Notes: generated from the sequence alone by a model not told the origin. A DNA stretch of 64,000 nucleotides from CAZAQK01 sp964535825 (GCA_964535825.1 CAZHUC010000005.1:62001-126000), one strand, 5' to 3'. Shown: positions 43,984 to 53,041, counted from the first letter of the stretch. Made by a program: numbers and translations.

Positions 43984-45195
43984 CTATTTTGCCTTAATAT
44001 ACTCTGGCCTGACCCCGATACCAACGATACGGCCGATCAGATATTGCGTAAAACCAAGGCTCTGCAACCACCTTAAAAAGGTGGGTACGCGCAGTGGCTT
44101 ATTCTGAGCCAGGACATTCCTGATCACGCGTTCCTGCATATTTACCTGTATGAACTGAATCACTTTCATGGGGAATTCGCGGCGTTTCTGCACCGCCGCC
44201 AAATGCTGCACACTGAGCATATTCATCTTAAGTGGTTCAGATAAAATGTTAGCGGCAGCAACAGCATCCTGTACCGCGAGATTCACCCCTACACCGCCGA
44301 GCGGCGACATGGCATGCGCAGCATCCCCGATACATAAGAATCCTTCGCGATACCATTGTTCCAAGCGGTCTACTTTAACGGTTAGCAGCTTCACATCATC
44401 CCACGATCTGATAGCATCCATGCGATCTGCGAAAAATGGCACGGCCTTGATCATCGCCTGACGGAATACTTCCAGTCCATTCGCTTCAAGCTGCGCCCGC
44501 CCGCCTTTGGCGATGACATAACCACACTGCCAGTAATCACAGCGATCGATCAGCACCACGATCCGTCCTGCTGCAAATTTTCCGGTAAGACCCGAAGGAT
44601 CGGAAGCGTGGCGTGGAATACTGAACCAGCACACATCCATCGGCGCACCCATATCTTTTACTGCAAGTTTTGCAACATTGCGCAATACCGAATGCCTGCC
44701 ATCCGCAGCAACCACGAGATCAGCATTGATCGTCGTGATGCCTTCCGGTGTCTGCACGATGACACCAGCAATGCGGCCATTTTCTTCAATGATGCCGCTT
44801 GCTTCCGCCTGCATCATCAAACGGAACGATGGATAGTGTTTAGCATGGGTGGCAAGGAAATTCAGGAAATCCCACTGCGGCATGAGCGCAATATATGGGC
44901 AGCGCACAGGCAACTTGCTGAGGTTGGCTATGGTGAGAGGTTCGTCCTCTACATATCCGGTGAGTGTATAGACTTTCTGGTGCGGGCATATAAGGAATTC
45001 CTCGAGCAGCCCAAGCTCATGCATGATCTCAAGTGTTGATGGATGAATGGTATCGCCACGAAAGTCACGGAAGAAATCGGCGTGCTTTTCCAGCACAACA
45101 ACATCAACCCCGCTACGCGCCAACAAAAACCCCAACATCATTCCGGCGGGCCCGCCACCGGCTATCACGCATTGGGTTTTTATGTCGTCCCTCAT
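43984..45195 (-). CDS. FAD-dependent monooxygenase-like oxidoreductase (UbiH/PHBH superfamily)
   Basis: The 403-residue protein has the FAD motif CVIAGGGPAGMMLGFLLARSG, DTIHPSTLEIMHELGLL, the DG motif VVAADGRHSVLR and the GD motif FLCIGDAAHAMSPLGGVGVNLAVQDA. It therefore belongs with aromatic-ring hydroxylases and related flavoproteins. The substrate cannot be read from sequence. It lies two bases after fabG and before acpP, an unusual place in a fatty acid cluster. Quinone or fatty-acyl-linked hydroxylation are possible roles. Confidence 0.85.
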   Translation of the reverse strand: MRDDIKTQCVIAGGGPAGMMLGFLLARSGVDVVVLEKHADFFRDFRGDTIHPSTLEIMHELGLLEEFLICPHQKVYTLTGYVEDEPLTIANLSKLPVRCPYIALMPQWDFLNFLATHAKHYPSFRLMMQAEASGIIEENGRIAGVIVQTPEGITTINADLVVAADGRHSVLRNVAKLAVKDMGAPMDVCWFSIPRHASDPSGLTGKFAAGRIVVLIDRCDYWQCGYVIAKGGRAQLEANGLEVFRQAMIKAVPFFADRMDAIRSWDDVKLLTVKVDRLEQWYREGFLCIGDAAHAMSPLGGVGVNLAVQDAVAAANILSEPLKMNMLSVQHLAAVQKRREFPMKVIQFIQVNMQERVIRNVLAQNKPLRVPTFLRWLQSLGFTQYLIGRIVGIGVRPEYIKAK

Positions 45196-45197
45196 GG

Positions 45198-45932
45198 CTA
45201 CGCCATGAACATCCCGCCGTTGATGTGCAGCGTCTGACCGGTAATGTAAGCCGCTTCATCGCTCGCTAGATATAATGCACCGGCAGCAATTTCATTGGCA
45301 TTGCCCATGCGGCCAAGCGGGATGTTATTATTGATCTTTGCCTTCTGGTCATCGGTGAGTATCTCGGTCATGCTGGTGGCAATGAATCCGGGTGCGATAC
45401 AATTTACCGTGATGCCACGGGATGCGATTTCCTGTGCGAAGGATTTTGCCATGCCGGTTAAGCCTGCTTTGGAAGCACAATAATTCGCCTGCCCGGGGTT
45501 ACCCGTCCAGCCAACTACAGAAGTAATGTAGATAATGCGGCCATGCCTGCGCTTCATCATGCCCTTCATAGCAGCACGCGTTAAACGGAAACTTGCAGTG
45601 AGATTTACGTCAATTACCTGTTGCCATTCGTCATCTTTCATGCGCATGGAAATGTTATCACGCGTCACACCGGCATTGCAGATGAGGATATCAAGACCGC
45701 CGAGTTTTTCTTCAGCTTCCTTGATGAGGTTCTCTACCGTGTCCAGCTGTGACAAATTGCAGGCGATGGGAATGCTGCCAGAAAATTTTGCTGCTGCAGC
45801 TTGCAGTTTTTCTGCATTGCTGCCGGAAATGGCGATGGCTGCGCCCGCATCATGCAGTGCCTTGGCGATCTCGCCGCCAATGCCGCCGCTTGCGCCGGTG
45901 ATGAGTGCTTTTTTACCTGTGAGTGAGAACAT
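45198..45932 (-). CDS. fabG: 3-oxoacyl-ACP reductase FabG
   Basis: I start it at the ATG at 45932, preceded by AAGGGG; an in-frame ATG at 45950 lies before that Shine-Dalgarno. The 244-residue short-chain dehydrogenase has the NADPH motif TGASGGIGGEIA, NAGVTRDNISMRM, the catalytic Ser/Tyr/Lys (TSVVGWTGNPGQANYCASKAG) and CIAPGFIATSMTE. It reduces 3-oxoacyl-ACP. The N-D-N features are typical FabG rather than another SDR. Confidence 0.95.
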   Translation of the reverse strand: MFSLTGKKALITGASGGIGGEIAKALHDAGAAIAISGSNAEKLQAAAAKFSGSIPIACNLSQLDTVENLIKEAEEKLGGLDILICNAGVTRDNISMRMKDDEWQQVIDVNLTASFRLTRAAMKGMMKRRHGRIIYITSVVGWTGNPGQANYCASKAGLTGMAKSFAQEIASRGITVNCIAPGFIATSMTEILTDDQKAKINNNIPLGRMGNANEIAAGALYLASDEAAYITGQTLHINGGMFMA

Positions 45933-46048
45933 AGATACCCCTTCTGCCATTCCTGTGAAAGCAGGAATCCAACTGAATAAACAATGTGGATTTTATGAAT
46001 CAGATGCGCGCACAGGTCAAGCCCGTGCGTAAGAGGTAAGATTATCGG

Positions 46049-46447
46049 CTACGCGCGGCCATCACGAGAAACACCTGCGCTCGGTGCAAGGCGCGCCCTG
46101 AAACCAGGCGTATCAGGGCCACCGCGTGGATATTCCGAAGGCTCGCCAATAGCAGCAACTGCCTTCGCATGAGCTGCCTCAAAATCCTGCACGGTCTTAC
46201 CCAGTGCGGTCAATACCGCTGAGCCATGCACAGCTTCTGTTGCCTCTTGAACTACAACATATGAGCCTAAATTCCCGGCAAGGACTCTAATATAACGATT
46301 AGCGTACTCAAGCGCTTCGCTTGGACGTGCGTCCAACCGCGTCAACATGTCATTAGGAAATGCTCTCACTTCCAACACATTGGTATCTTCTATAACATGG
46401 GCGTTGATCTTTAAGCCGTTATGCTCTTGGGATGCAGTATGAGCCAT
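46049..46447 (-). CDS. small hypothetical protein between fabD and fabG
   Basis: This 132-residue soluble protein has strand-like GLKINAHVIEDTNVLEVRAF, a helix (SEALEYANRYIRVLAGNLG), a strand (SYVVVQEA) and a helix (LGKTVQDFEAAHAKAVAAIG), with a disordered Gly/Pro/Arg tail. AAATCTTAA lies about 70 bases upstream, as it does before the gene at 893-1462. It interrupts the usual fabD-fabG pair. It might be a remote member of the same small-protein group as 29943 and 35713-37000; that is weak. Confidence 0.58.
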   Translation of the reverse strand: MAHTASQEHNGLKINAHVIEDTNVLEVRAFPNDMLTRLDARPSEALEYANRYIRVLAGNLGSYVVVQEATEAVHGSAVLTALGKTVQDFEAAHAKAVAAIGEPSEYPRGGPDTPGFRARLAPSAGVSRDGRA

Positions 46448-46530
46448 GCGTTGGTTCTTTCTTATTGGTTAGGTCACCAACTAATAATAGCCAAACGATA
46501 AATGCACGCTCGTTAAGATTTGATGACACA

Positions 46531-47472
46531 TCACGCAGCTTTGATAAAGGCTTCTAAATCCTGAGGATTTCCCACATTCATGCTCACCATTTCTGGCGCG
46601 TTGCGCTTGTTGAGGCCAGAAAGAACCTTGCCCGCACCGATCTCAATGGTGCAGGTAACGCCCTGATTCCACAGATACTCAATGGATTCACGCCAGCGCA
46701 CCACACCGGTCACCTGATCGACCAATAACTGGCGCAGCACTTCCGGGTTGCTTTCTGCTTTTGCCGTCACGTTCGCCACCACCGGCACGCATGGAGCAGA
46801 AAATGCTGCAGCAGCCAGCGCTTCTGCCATCACGCCAGAGGCCGGTGCCATGAGTGCACAATGAAACGGTGCGCTTACATCAAGGAGTATCGCACGCTTG
46901 ATGCCTTTGGCTTTAGCAACGTCAATGGCGCGGTCGATCGCTGCTTTTGCACCACTTATCACCACCTGACCTGCGGCGTTATCATTCGCCACCGAACACA
47001 CATCGCCCTGCGCTGCTTCTTTAGCCACTTCTTCTGCCTGCGAAAAATCCGCACCGATAAGCGCGGCCATCGCGCCTTGCCCTTTAGGTACGGCTTGCTG
47101 CATGGCTTTACCGCGCAGGCGCAACAAACGCGCTGTATCGGTAAGGCTTAAGCTACCCACCGCACATAATGCTGAGTATTCACCCAGTGAGTGACCGGCC
47201 ACGAACGCAGCTTGCGCCTTTACATCGAACCCCTGCTCTTTTTGCAGCACACGCAGCACCGCCATGGAGGTCGCCATGATGGCCGGCTGGGCATTCTCGG
47301 TTGAAGTCAGGGTCTCTTGCGGACCTTCAAAGATAATGGCGGAGAGTTTTTCACCAAGGGCAGCATCCACCTCCTCAAACACCTCGCGGGCACTAGCGAA
47401 CTGGGCGGCAAGATCCTTACCCATACCTACGATCTGTGACCCCTGCCCGGGGAAAAGCAGTGCTTTTTTCAT
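46531..47472 (-). CDS. fabD: malonyl-CoA--ACP transacylase FabD
   Basis: The start is the ATG at 47472 with AAAGGA seven bases upstream; the frame extends to 47505 without a better site. The 313-residue enzyme has LLFPGQGSQIVGMG, the catalytic Ser95 in VAGHSLGEYSALCAVG, and SAPFHCALMAPA with the catalytic His. It loads malonyl groups onto ACP for fatty acid synthesis. Confidence 0.96.
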   Translation of the reverse strand: MKKALLFPGQGSQIVGMGKDLAAQFASAREVFEEVDAALGEKLSAIIFEGPQETLTSTENAQPAIMATSMAVLRVLQKEQGFDVKAQAAFVAGHSLGEYSALCAVGSLSLTDTARLLRLRGKAMQQAVPKGQGAMAALIGADFSQAEEVAKEAAQGDVCSVANDNAAGQVVISGAKAAIDRAIDVAKAKGIKRAILLDVSAPFHCALMAPASGVMAEALAAAAFSAPCVPVVANVTAKAESNPEVLRQLLVDQVTGVVRWRESIEYLWNQGVTCTIEIGAGKVLSGLNKRNAPEMVSMNVGNPQDLEAFIKAA

Positions 47473-47665
47473 GTGCTGTCCTTTATTAGTTGATTGATTG
47501 TCCATAAGATTCTGTTTAAGAGGCCGTTTTTGTAGCCCAGATGGCGGGTTTTGGCAACAATTCCGCTTGCAATAAGGCAGAAAATGACTATTAGTTATAG
47601 CCCTTTTTATCCACAGGCAACCGTCTGAGATAAAATATAATTATGTTTCAGGAGTTTATAACATT

Positions 47666-48061
47666 ATGGCTTTATACGAAAGTACATTCATCACCCGTCA
47701 GGATCTGTCACGTCAGGACGTGTCTAAGATCGCTGATGCACTCGGTGCGATCATCGAGCAGGGCGGTGGCAAGATCGTAAAGAACGAGTATTGGGGTCTC
47801 AAGAACCTCGCCTACAAAATCAACAAGCACCGCAAAGGGCATTACAACATGCTCGCGATCGATGCGCCTCCAGCTGCGCTGAACGAAATGCAGCGTAACA
47901 TGCGCATCAATGAAGATATCGTGCGTACGTTGACCATCCGCGTAGATGCCATTGAAGAAGGCCCGTCTGTGCAGATGCAACAGGCTCGTGGCCGTGATGA
48001 TTATGCACCAGCAGAAGCAGATGTTGTTGAAGCCGTAGTAACCGATGAGGCATTGAACTGA
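47666..48061 (+). CDS. rpsF: 30S ribosomal protein S6
   Basis: The 131-residue protein starts MALYESTFITRQDLS and contains YWGLKNLAYKINKHRKGHYNMLAID and NEDIVRTLTIRVD, the S6 core, with an acidic C-terminal tail. It pairs with S18 in the small-subunit platform. CAGGAG sits nine bases before the ATG. A possible TATAAT box lies at 47636-47641. It is the first gene of the rpsF-rpsR-DUF2232-rplI unit. Confidence 0.97.
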   Translation: MALYESTFITRQDLSRQDVSKIADALGAIIEQGGGKIVKNEYWGLKNLAYKINKHRKGHYNMLAIDAPPAALNEMQRNMRINEDIVRTLTIRVDAIEEGPSVQMQQARGRDDYAPAEADVVEAVVTDEALN

Positions 48062-48062
48062 T

Positions 48063-48326
48063 ATGAGAGAGAACACCCAAAGAACCCAGGACGCAGGCGC
48101 TGGCCGCAAAGTATTCTTCCGCCGCAAGAAAACCTGCCCGCTTACCGGCAATAACGCACCAAAGATCGACTACAAGGATGTGAAACTGCTTTCGCGCTTT
48201 GTGTCTGAGCGTGGCAAGATCCTGCCATCACGCATCACATCTGTGTGCCACAAAAAACAGCGCGCCCTTACTACCGCCATCAAACAGGCGCGTAATCTTG
48301 CACTGCTTCCCTTCGTAACGAAGTAA
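48063..48326 (+). CDS. rpsR: 30S ribosomal protein S18
   Basis: The 87-residue basic protein has FFRRKKTCPLTGNNAPKIDYKDVKLLSRFVSERGKI and the conserved RALTTAIKQARNLALLPF. It starts one base after rpsF. A strong hairpin with a T-run follows, before the DUF2232 gene. Confidence 0.97.
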   Translation: MRENTQRTQDAGAGRKVFFRRKKTCPLTGNNAPKIDYKDVKLLSRFVSERGKILPSRITSVCHKKQRALTTAIKQARNLALLPFVTK

Positions 48327-48350
48327 TCAGTCGGCACAAAGACTTGTTTA

Positions 48351-48390
48351 AGGCCTCCGGTTTATGATACACCGGAGGCCTTATTATTTT
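48351..48390 (+). terminator. rho-independent terminator or attenuator after rpsR
   Basis: AGGCCTCCGGT pairs with ACCGGAGGCCT across a short loop, followed by TATTATTTT. The GGAGG in the 3' arm lies 12 bases before a GTG and 18 before the ATG of the next gene, so the hairpin may control both transcription and translation. Confidence 0.8.
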
Positions 48391-48396
48391 GTGCGT

Positions 48397-49329
48397 ATGG
48401 TATCAAAACCTAACCTCATTGCTGCGTTGTTACCTGGCCTGATATCGGCAGGCGTGTTCCTGCTTATCATTGCGATCGGCCTGGGTTTTCCGTTCCTGTT
48501 CCTGTCTTTACTGCCTATTTTCTCAGCCGGTCTTGGCAAGAGTCCTCGCCTTGCGCTGGAAGCCGCCGCGGTGGCGTCTGGCCTCATTGCCCTGCTCACC
48601 AGCGCCATACCGCTGGGCATCATGTTCTTTGTATTTTTAGGATTGCCTGCATGGCTTTTCTCAAGCCTTGCCATGCGGGCATTGCGCTTCGGTGAATATA
48701 CGGCGTGGTATCCGGTTGGGAATATCATGGCCCAGCTCAGTCTCTATGCCTGCGCACTGATCTGCCTTACCGCACTCTATTACCTTCCTGAGGAAGGAGG
48801 CATCAGTAACGTTATCAATCAACATATCCGTGCAAGCTTTGCCAACATGCCCGAGTATGCGGATATGGTGGACATGCTGGCCGAACAATGGAATTTCCTG
48901 CTATTTTCCATGCTGGCATGGATGTGGGCTATCGTGCTTTATGGTCATGCATGGCTTGCCAACCGGCAACTAAAGCAAAAAGACAAAGCCGTGCGTCAAA
49001 CCCTTGCCATACATGTATTCGTCATGCCCGGCTGGGTGCTGTACTTCCTGCTGGTGGCCGCACTCGCATCCATGATCGGCAGCGAATCCATGCAGTTCAC
49101 CGGAAAATCCTGCTTTATCACCCTGCTTTTGCCCTATTTTTTCCTTGGTATAGCGGTGATGCACCGCACATGCGCCGACTGGCCAAATAAGAAATTTTTC
49201 TTGTTTTTCATATATTTAATGATAATAAGTCAGGTCTGGATGATGGCAATTGTCGCCGCGGTTGGGTTTGTGAACCACCTGATGCAGATCAATAAACGCT
49301 TGTCTTCCGGCCAGATTTCCCCTAAATAG
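48397..49329 (+). CDS. DUF2232 membrane protein
   Basis: From the ATG at 48397 (a GTG at 48391 is possible) the protein has 310 residues and about eight membrane segments. The in-frame ATG at 48364 falls inside the terminator loop and is unlikely. DUF2232 proteins are commonly placed between rpsR and rplI in alphaproteobacteria and are of unknown function. Visible features are LLPGLISAGVFLLI near the start, GLPAWLFSSLAMRALRFG, and VMPGWVLYFLLVAALASMIG. Confidence 0.82.
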   Translation: MVSKPNLIAALLPGLISAGVFLLIIAIGLGFPFLFLSLLPIFSAGLGKSPRLALEAAAVASGLIALLTSAIPLGIMFFVFLGLPAWLFSSLAMRALRFGEYTAWYPVGNIMAQLSLYACALICLTALYYLPEEGGISNVINQHIRASFANMPEYADMVDMLAEQWNFLLFSMLAWMWAIVLYGHAWLANRQLKQKDKAVRQTLAIHVFVMPGWVLYFLLVAALASMIGSESMQFTGKSCFITLLLPYFFLGIAVMHRTCADWPNKKFFLFFIYLMIISQVWMMAIVAAVGFVNHLMQINKRLSSGQISPK

Positions 49330-49392
49330 GCAGTCCTTTTTCTGTTAAACCCTAACCTCTTTTTGCTATAGCAAGAGAACTGGAGAATTGTC

Positions 49393-49851
49393 ATGGAAGT
49401 GATTTTGTTAGAACGTATCGCCCGCCTTGGTGGCATCGGTGACACTGTAAAAGTAAAGAACGGCTACGCCCGTAATTTCCTTATCCCAATGAAAAAAGCC
49501 CTGCGCGCCTCTGAAGCCAACAAAAAGGTCTTCGAAGCACGCCGTGCAGAAATCGAAAAACTGAACGCTGAGAACAAAGCAGCAGCTGAAGCGATCGCAG
49601 CAAAACTGTCCGGCAAAGCCATTAATCTGGTGCGTCAAGCGAGCCAGGAAGGCAAGCTCTACGGTTCTGTTACCGTGCGTGACATCGCAGAAGCACTGAA
49701 AGATATGGGTCAGGATATTCCTAAGAGCCAGATCGTTATGCTCACTGCTATCAAGAATACCGGTGAATACAATGTTCGCGTCAACCTGCATGCGGAAGTG
49801 ATTGTAACCGTTGCAGTAAATGTGACCCGCCTCGAAGTGGAAGCGGCGTAA
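49393..49851 (+). CDS. rplI: 50S ribosomal protein L9
   Basis: The 152-residue protein has the L9 N-terminal signature VILLERIARLGGIGDTVKVKNGYARNFLIP, a long connecting helix rich in Ala, Glu and Lys, and the C-terminal domain with GKLYGSVTVRDIAEAL. GGAGAA precedes the ATG. It closes the ribosomal unit; a terminator follows. Confidence 0.97.
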   Translation: MEVILLERIARLGGIGDTVKVKNGYARNFLIPMKKALRASEANKKVFEARRAEIEKLNAENKAAAEAIAAKLSGKAINLVRQASQEGKLYGSVTVRDIAEALKDMGQDIPKSQIVMLTAIKNTGEYNVRVNLHAEVIVTVAVNVTRLEVEAA

Positions 49852-49875
49852 CTTACGGTTATTGCATTCAAGATC

Positions 49876-49910
49876 ATGGGGTGGGAGGAAACTTCCGCCC
49901 CATTTTATTT
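49876..49910 (+). terminator. rho-independent terminator after rplI
   Basis: ATGGGGTGG pairs (with a G-U) with CCGCCCCAT, followed by TTTATTTT. It ends the ribosomal protein unit before dnaB. Confidence 0.75.
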
Positions 49911-49960
49911 TACGCTGCTCCGCGCTTGCCCGCCCATTTAAACCCTGTTAGTTTGAGTGG

Positions 49961-51451
49961 ATGGTACTTGCTCTTTCCACATCTCCTGATGCACTTTCTG
50001 CCGACGCAGACGATATCGTTTATCGTCAGGCACCGGGAAATATTGAAGCAGAGCAAGCACTGCTTGGCGCGCTTCTGGTAAACAACGAAGCGCTCGCCCA
50101 TGTCGGCGATAAGCTGCACGCCGAACATTTCCTTGAGCCTCTGCACGCACGCATCTTTGAAGCGATCCAGAAATTCCACGACAAAGGGTTGATCGCCAAT
50201 CCTGTCACGCTGAAACACTTCTTCGATCAGGATGCAGCACTTGCCGATATCGGCGGTGGTGTCTATCTGGCAAAACTTGCAGCCGCAGCGGTTACCGTGA
50301 TTAACATCTCCGATTACGGCCAAATGATCTATGACCTCGCGCTCAAGCGCCAGTTGATCGCTATCGGCGAAGACGTGGTCAACAATGCCTATCTGCACCA
50401 GCTTGATGAACCGGCACAGCACCAGATCGAAGAAACCGAACAGAAGCTCTTCAATCTTTCACTGGAAGGTTCTGGTGACAAAGGATTTCGCTCTATTCGC
50501 CATTCCGTTATCGGCGCGATCAAACATGCAGAGTTCGCACAGAAACATGATGGCGTCATTGGCCTTCCCACTGGGTATATCGATCTGGATCGTATCCTTG
50601 GCGGCTTGCACCGCTCAGACCTCATCATCCTTGCGGGTCGCCCTTCCATGGGTAAAACAGCACTGGCCACCAACATTGCCTATAATGCCTGTGCAAGCCT
50701 GCAGCAAAAAGCCAAAGAAAAGAATATTCCGCCGAAAGAAGCTGGCTGCGTTGGTTTCTTCTCGCTTGAAATGTCAGCTGAGCAGCTTACTACGCGTCTG
50801 CTTTCTGCAGCGAGTGACCTGAATTCTTCCAATATTCACAATGGTCGCATCAGCAATGATGAATTCACGCATCTGGTACGCGCCAGCAATGAAATGAGCG
50901 CGATGCCATTCTTCATTGATGACACACCTGCCCTATCCATTTCAGCACTGCGCACCCGCGCACGCCGCCTGAAACGCATGAACAATTTGCAGCTGCTGGT
51001 GATCGATTATCTGCAGCTTGCGCGTGGCAGCTCTGCTATGTCCCAGAATAACCGCGTGCAGGAAGTATCCGAGATCACGCAAGGCCTCAAAGCCATCGCT
51101 AAAGAACTCGATATCCCTGTGATCGCACTGTCACAGCTTTCACGTCAGGTTGAAAATCGCGGCACGAAGGCACGGGATAAAATTCCGCAACTGGCTGACC
51201 TTCGTGAATCAGGTTCTATTGAGCAAGATGCCGACGTGGTGATGTTCATTTACCGCGAAGAATATTATCTCTCTCGCGAACAGCCGATGGAAGGCACGCC
51301 AGAGCACGCCGCTTGGCAAACAGAAATGGACCGCGCCATGAACGTGGCCGAGGTTATCATCGCCAAGCACCGTAACGGCCCGATCGATACGGCAAAGCTG
51401 CGCTTTGAAGGCAGGCTCACCAAATTTACCAATCTGGATGAGCATCACTAA
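49961..51451 (+). CDS. dnaB: replicative DNA helicase DnaB
   Basis: The 496-residue hexameric helicase has the N-terminal primase-binding domain (PGNIEAEQALLGALLVNNEAL), the RecA-like core with Walker A AGRPSMGKTALATNIA (about 225-240), SLEMSAEQLTTRLL, Walker B LLVIDYLQLARG, ALSQLSRQVENR and DLRESGSIEQDADVVMFIYREEYY. No intein is present. It drives the replication fork. alr follows after six bases. Confidence 0.96.
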   Translation: MVLALSTSPDALSADADDIVYRQAPGNIEAEQALLGALLVNNEALAHVGDKLHAEHFLEPLHARIFEAIQKFHDKGLIANPVTLKHFFDQDAALADIGGGVYLAKLAAAAVTVINISDYGQMIYDLALKRQLIAIGEDVVNNAYLHQLDEPAQHQIEETEQKLFNLSLEGSGDKGFRSIRHSVIGAIKHAEFAQKHDGVIGLPTGYIDLDRILGGLHRSDLIILAGRPSMGKTALATNIAYNACASLQQKAKEKNIPPKEAGCVGFFSLEMSAEQLTTRLLSAASDLNSSNIHNGRISNDEFTHLVRASNEMSAMPFFIDDTPALSISALRTRARRLKRMNNLQLLVIDYLQLARGSSAMSQNNRVQEVSEITQGLKAIAKELDIPVIALSQLSRQVENRGTKARDKIPQLADLRESGSIEQDADVVMFIYREEYYLSREQPMEGTPEHAAWQTEMDRAMNVAEVIIAKHRNGPIDTAKLRFEGRLTKFTNLDEHH

Positions 51452-51457
51452 CACGCT

Positions 51458-52525
51458 ATGCATAATGTCCCAACCCTTGAAGTAAGCCTTAAAGCCCTTG
51501 CTGCCAATTATGAGATCATCAGATCAAAATTAGGCGACAGGTTATGTGCTGCCGTGGTGAAAGCCAATGCCTATGGTCTGGGCATGGAAGGCGTAAGCGC
51601 GCATTTATGGGCCTTAGGCTGCAAGCAGTTCTTTGTGGCAACGCTTTCTGAAGCCATTGACCTGCGCGCAGTGCTTCCAGATGCGGTCATTTACGTATTC
51701 CAGGGTGTACTGCCTGGTGAGGAAAAAGAATTCCTGCACCGCCAGCTGATCCCTGTGCTTAACAGCATGGAACAGATCGAGCGCTGGGAGAATGTTGCCG
51801 GTGAAAAAAATGCGGTGCTGCATGTCGATACCGGCATGACGCGCCTTGGCCTCACCGAAGGTGAAGCACTGGCACTTGCGGCGGATAAAACACGCATTGA
51901 AAAATGCGGCATCCGCATGGTGATGAGCCATCTTGCCAGTGCCAATGATGGCGATATAGAAAAAAGTAATGAGCAACGCGTACGCTTTGAGAAAGCCTTC
52001 CGCGCCTTCGGGCAGCCGATGGCTGCAAGTCTTGCCAACTCCGCCGGTGTATTTCTTGGACCAGAATATCATTACGACATGGCGCGCACTGGCTGCGCAC
52101 TGTACGGCATCACACCGATCACCGGCACAAACCCGATGCAGCATGTGGCAACCCTTTCTGCACCCATCCTGCAGATCCGTACGCTCGACCGCGATGAGAC
52201 CGTAGGTTACGGCGCAACCTACGCCGCAAAGAAAGGCAGCCGTATCGCCATTTGCGCACTGGGCTACGCCGACGGCATGATGCGCTCGCTCAGCAACCGA
52301 GGGTTCGCGTTCGTAGCAGGCCAGAAAGTGCCTTTCGTTGGCCGCATATCCATGGATATGATCGCACTGAACGTGAGTGATATTCCCGAAAAAGAACTGG
52401 CGGGATGCCGCGCTGAGTTCATCAACGCCAGGCAGGATGTGAATATGCTCACCGCCCTGTGCGATACTATCGGTTATGAAATGTTCACCCGCATGGGCCG
52501 GCGCGTAAAGCGCATTTACATATAA
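51458..52525 (+). CDS. alr: alanine racemase
   Basis: The 355-residue PLP enzyme interconverts L- and D-alanine for peptidoglycan. The PLP lysine is in AAVVKANAYGLG (about residue 35), and the second catalytic Tyr in VGYGATYAA; LHVDTGMTRLGL, NSAGVFL and RISMDMIALNVSD are also present. dnaB-alr is a common alphaproteobacterial order. Downstream genes are accessory. Confidence 0.96.
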   Translation: MHNVPTLEVSLKALAANYEIIRSKLGDRLCAAVVKANAYGLGMEGVSAHLWALGCKQFFVATLSEAIDLRAVLPDAVIYVFQGVLPGEEKEFLHRQLIPVLNSMEQIERWENVAGEKNAVLHVDTGMTRLGLTEGEALALAADKTRIEKCGIRMVMSHLASANDGDIEKSNEQRVRFEKAFRAFGQPMAASLANSAGVFLGPEYHYDMARTGCALYGITPITGTNPMQHVATLSAPILQIRTLDRDETVGYGATYAAKKGSRIAICALGYADGMMRSLSNRGFAFVAGQKVPFVGRISMDMIALNVSDIPEKELAGCRAEFINARQDVNMLTALCDTIGYEMFTRMGRRVKRIYI

Positions 52526-52567
52526 AACCCTCTTCCGGGGCAGGCGTTTACTTCCTAACGTCAGGCC

Positions 52568-53041
52568 ATGGAACGACTTTTCCCCAATGACATGCATATC
52601 AGCATTGCTGGCAGACATGTACGCCTGCGCGCAAGCATTGGCGCATTATGTGCTATTGAGCAGCGATTACTTATGCCGCTATCTGCGCTTGTGGATCAAT
52701 CACTTAATACCGCGCAAGCGCGCATCATTCTGCATGAAGCGCTTTCTGCTGCCGGTCATACCGGGGCTACATTCGCTGATGACGAACCACATCTCATTGA
52801 ATATGCGCAGCGTTACCTGAAACAAAACATGCAACATCTACCGGATGCCAGCTGGCAGGAGCTGTTCCTCATCTATGCAGGCGTCATGAATCGCGCCGCG
52901 CAGGAATTCTGGACCATTACACTCGCGGAATATACGCTCATCACTGAAGGCTTCTGCATGATGCACGGATTCGAGCCACAGAGTGCCCTTCCCCCTGCAA
53001 CTTCCCAAGATCTCGCAGAGATGATAAAAAGGTTCGTGTGA
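52568..53041 (+). CDS. gene-transfer-agent gp10 / gp10.1-like tail assembly chaperone fusion
   Basis: The first half of this 157-residue protein (ISIAGRHVRLRASIGALCAIEQRL, then PLSALVDQSL and ARIILHEALSAAGHT) has the pattern of GTA gp10-type tail chaperones (Phage_TAC_11). The second half (SWQELFLIYAGVMNRAAQEFWTITLAEYTLITEG) resembles the separate small chaperone (Phage_TAC_6, DUF2376) that normally follows. They appear joined in one frame. No portal, capsid or terminase gene is nearby, so it looks like a GTA remnant or a dispersed GTA part. The call is by motif pattern only. Confidence 0.6.
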   Translation: MERLFPNDMHISIAGRHVRLRASIGALCAIEQRLLMPLSALVDQSLNTAQARIILHEALSAAGHTGATFADDEPHLIEYAQRYLKQNMQHLPDASWQELFLIYAGVMNRAAQEFWTITLAEYTLITEGFCMMHGFEPQSALPPATSQDLAEMIKRFV

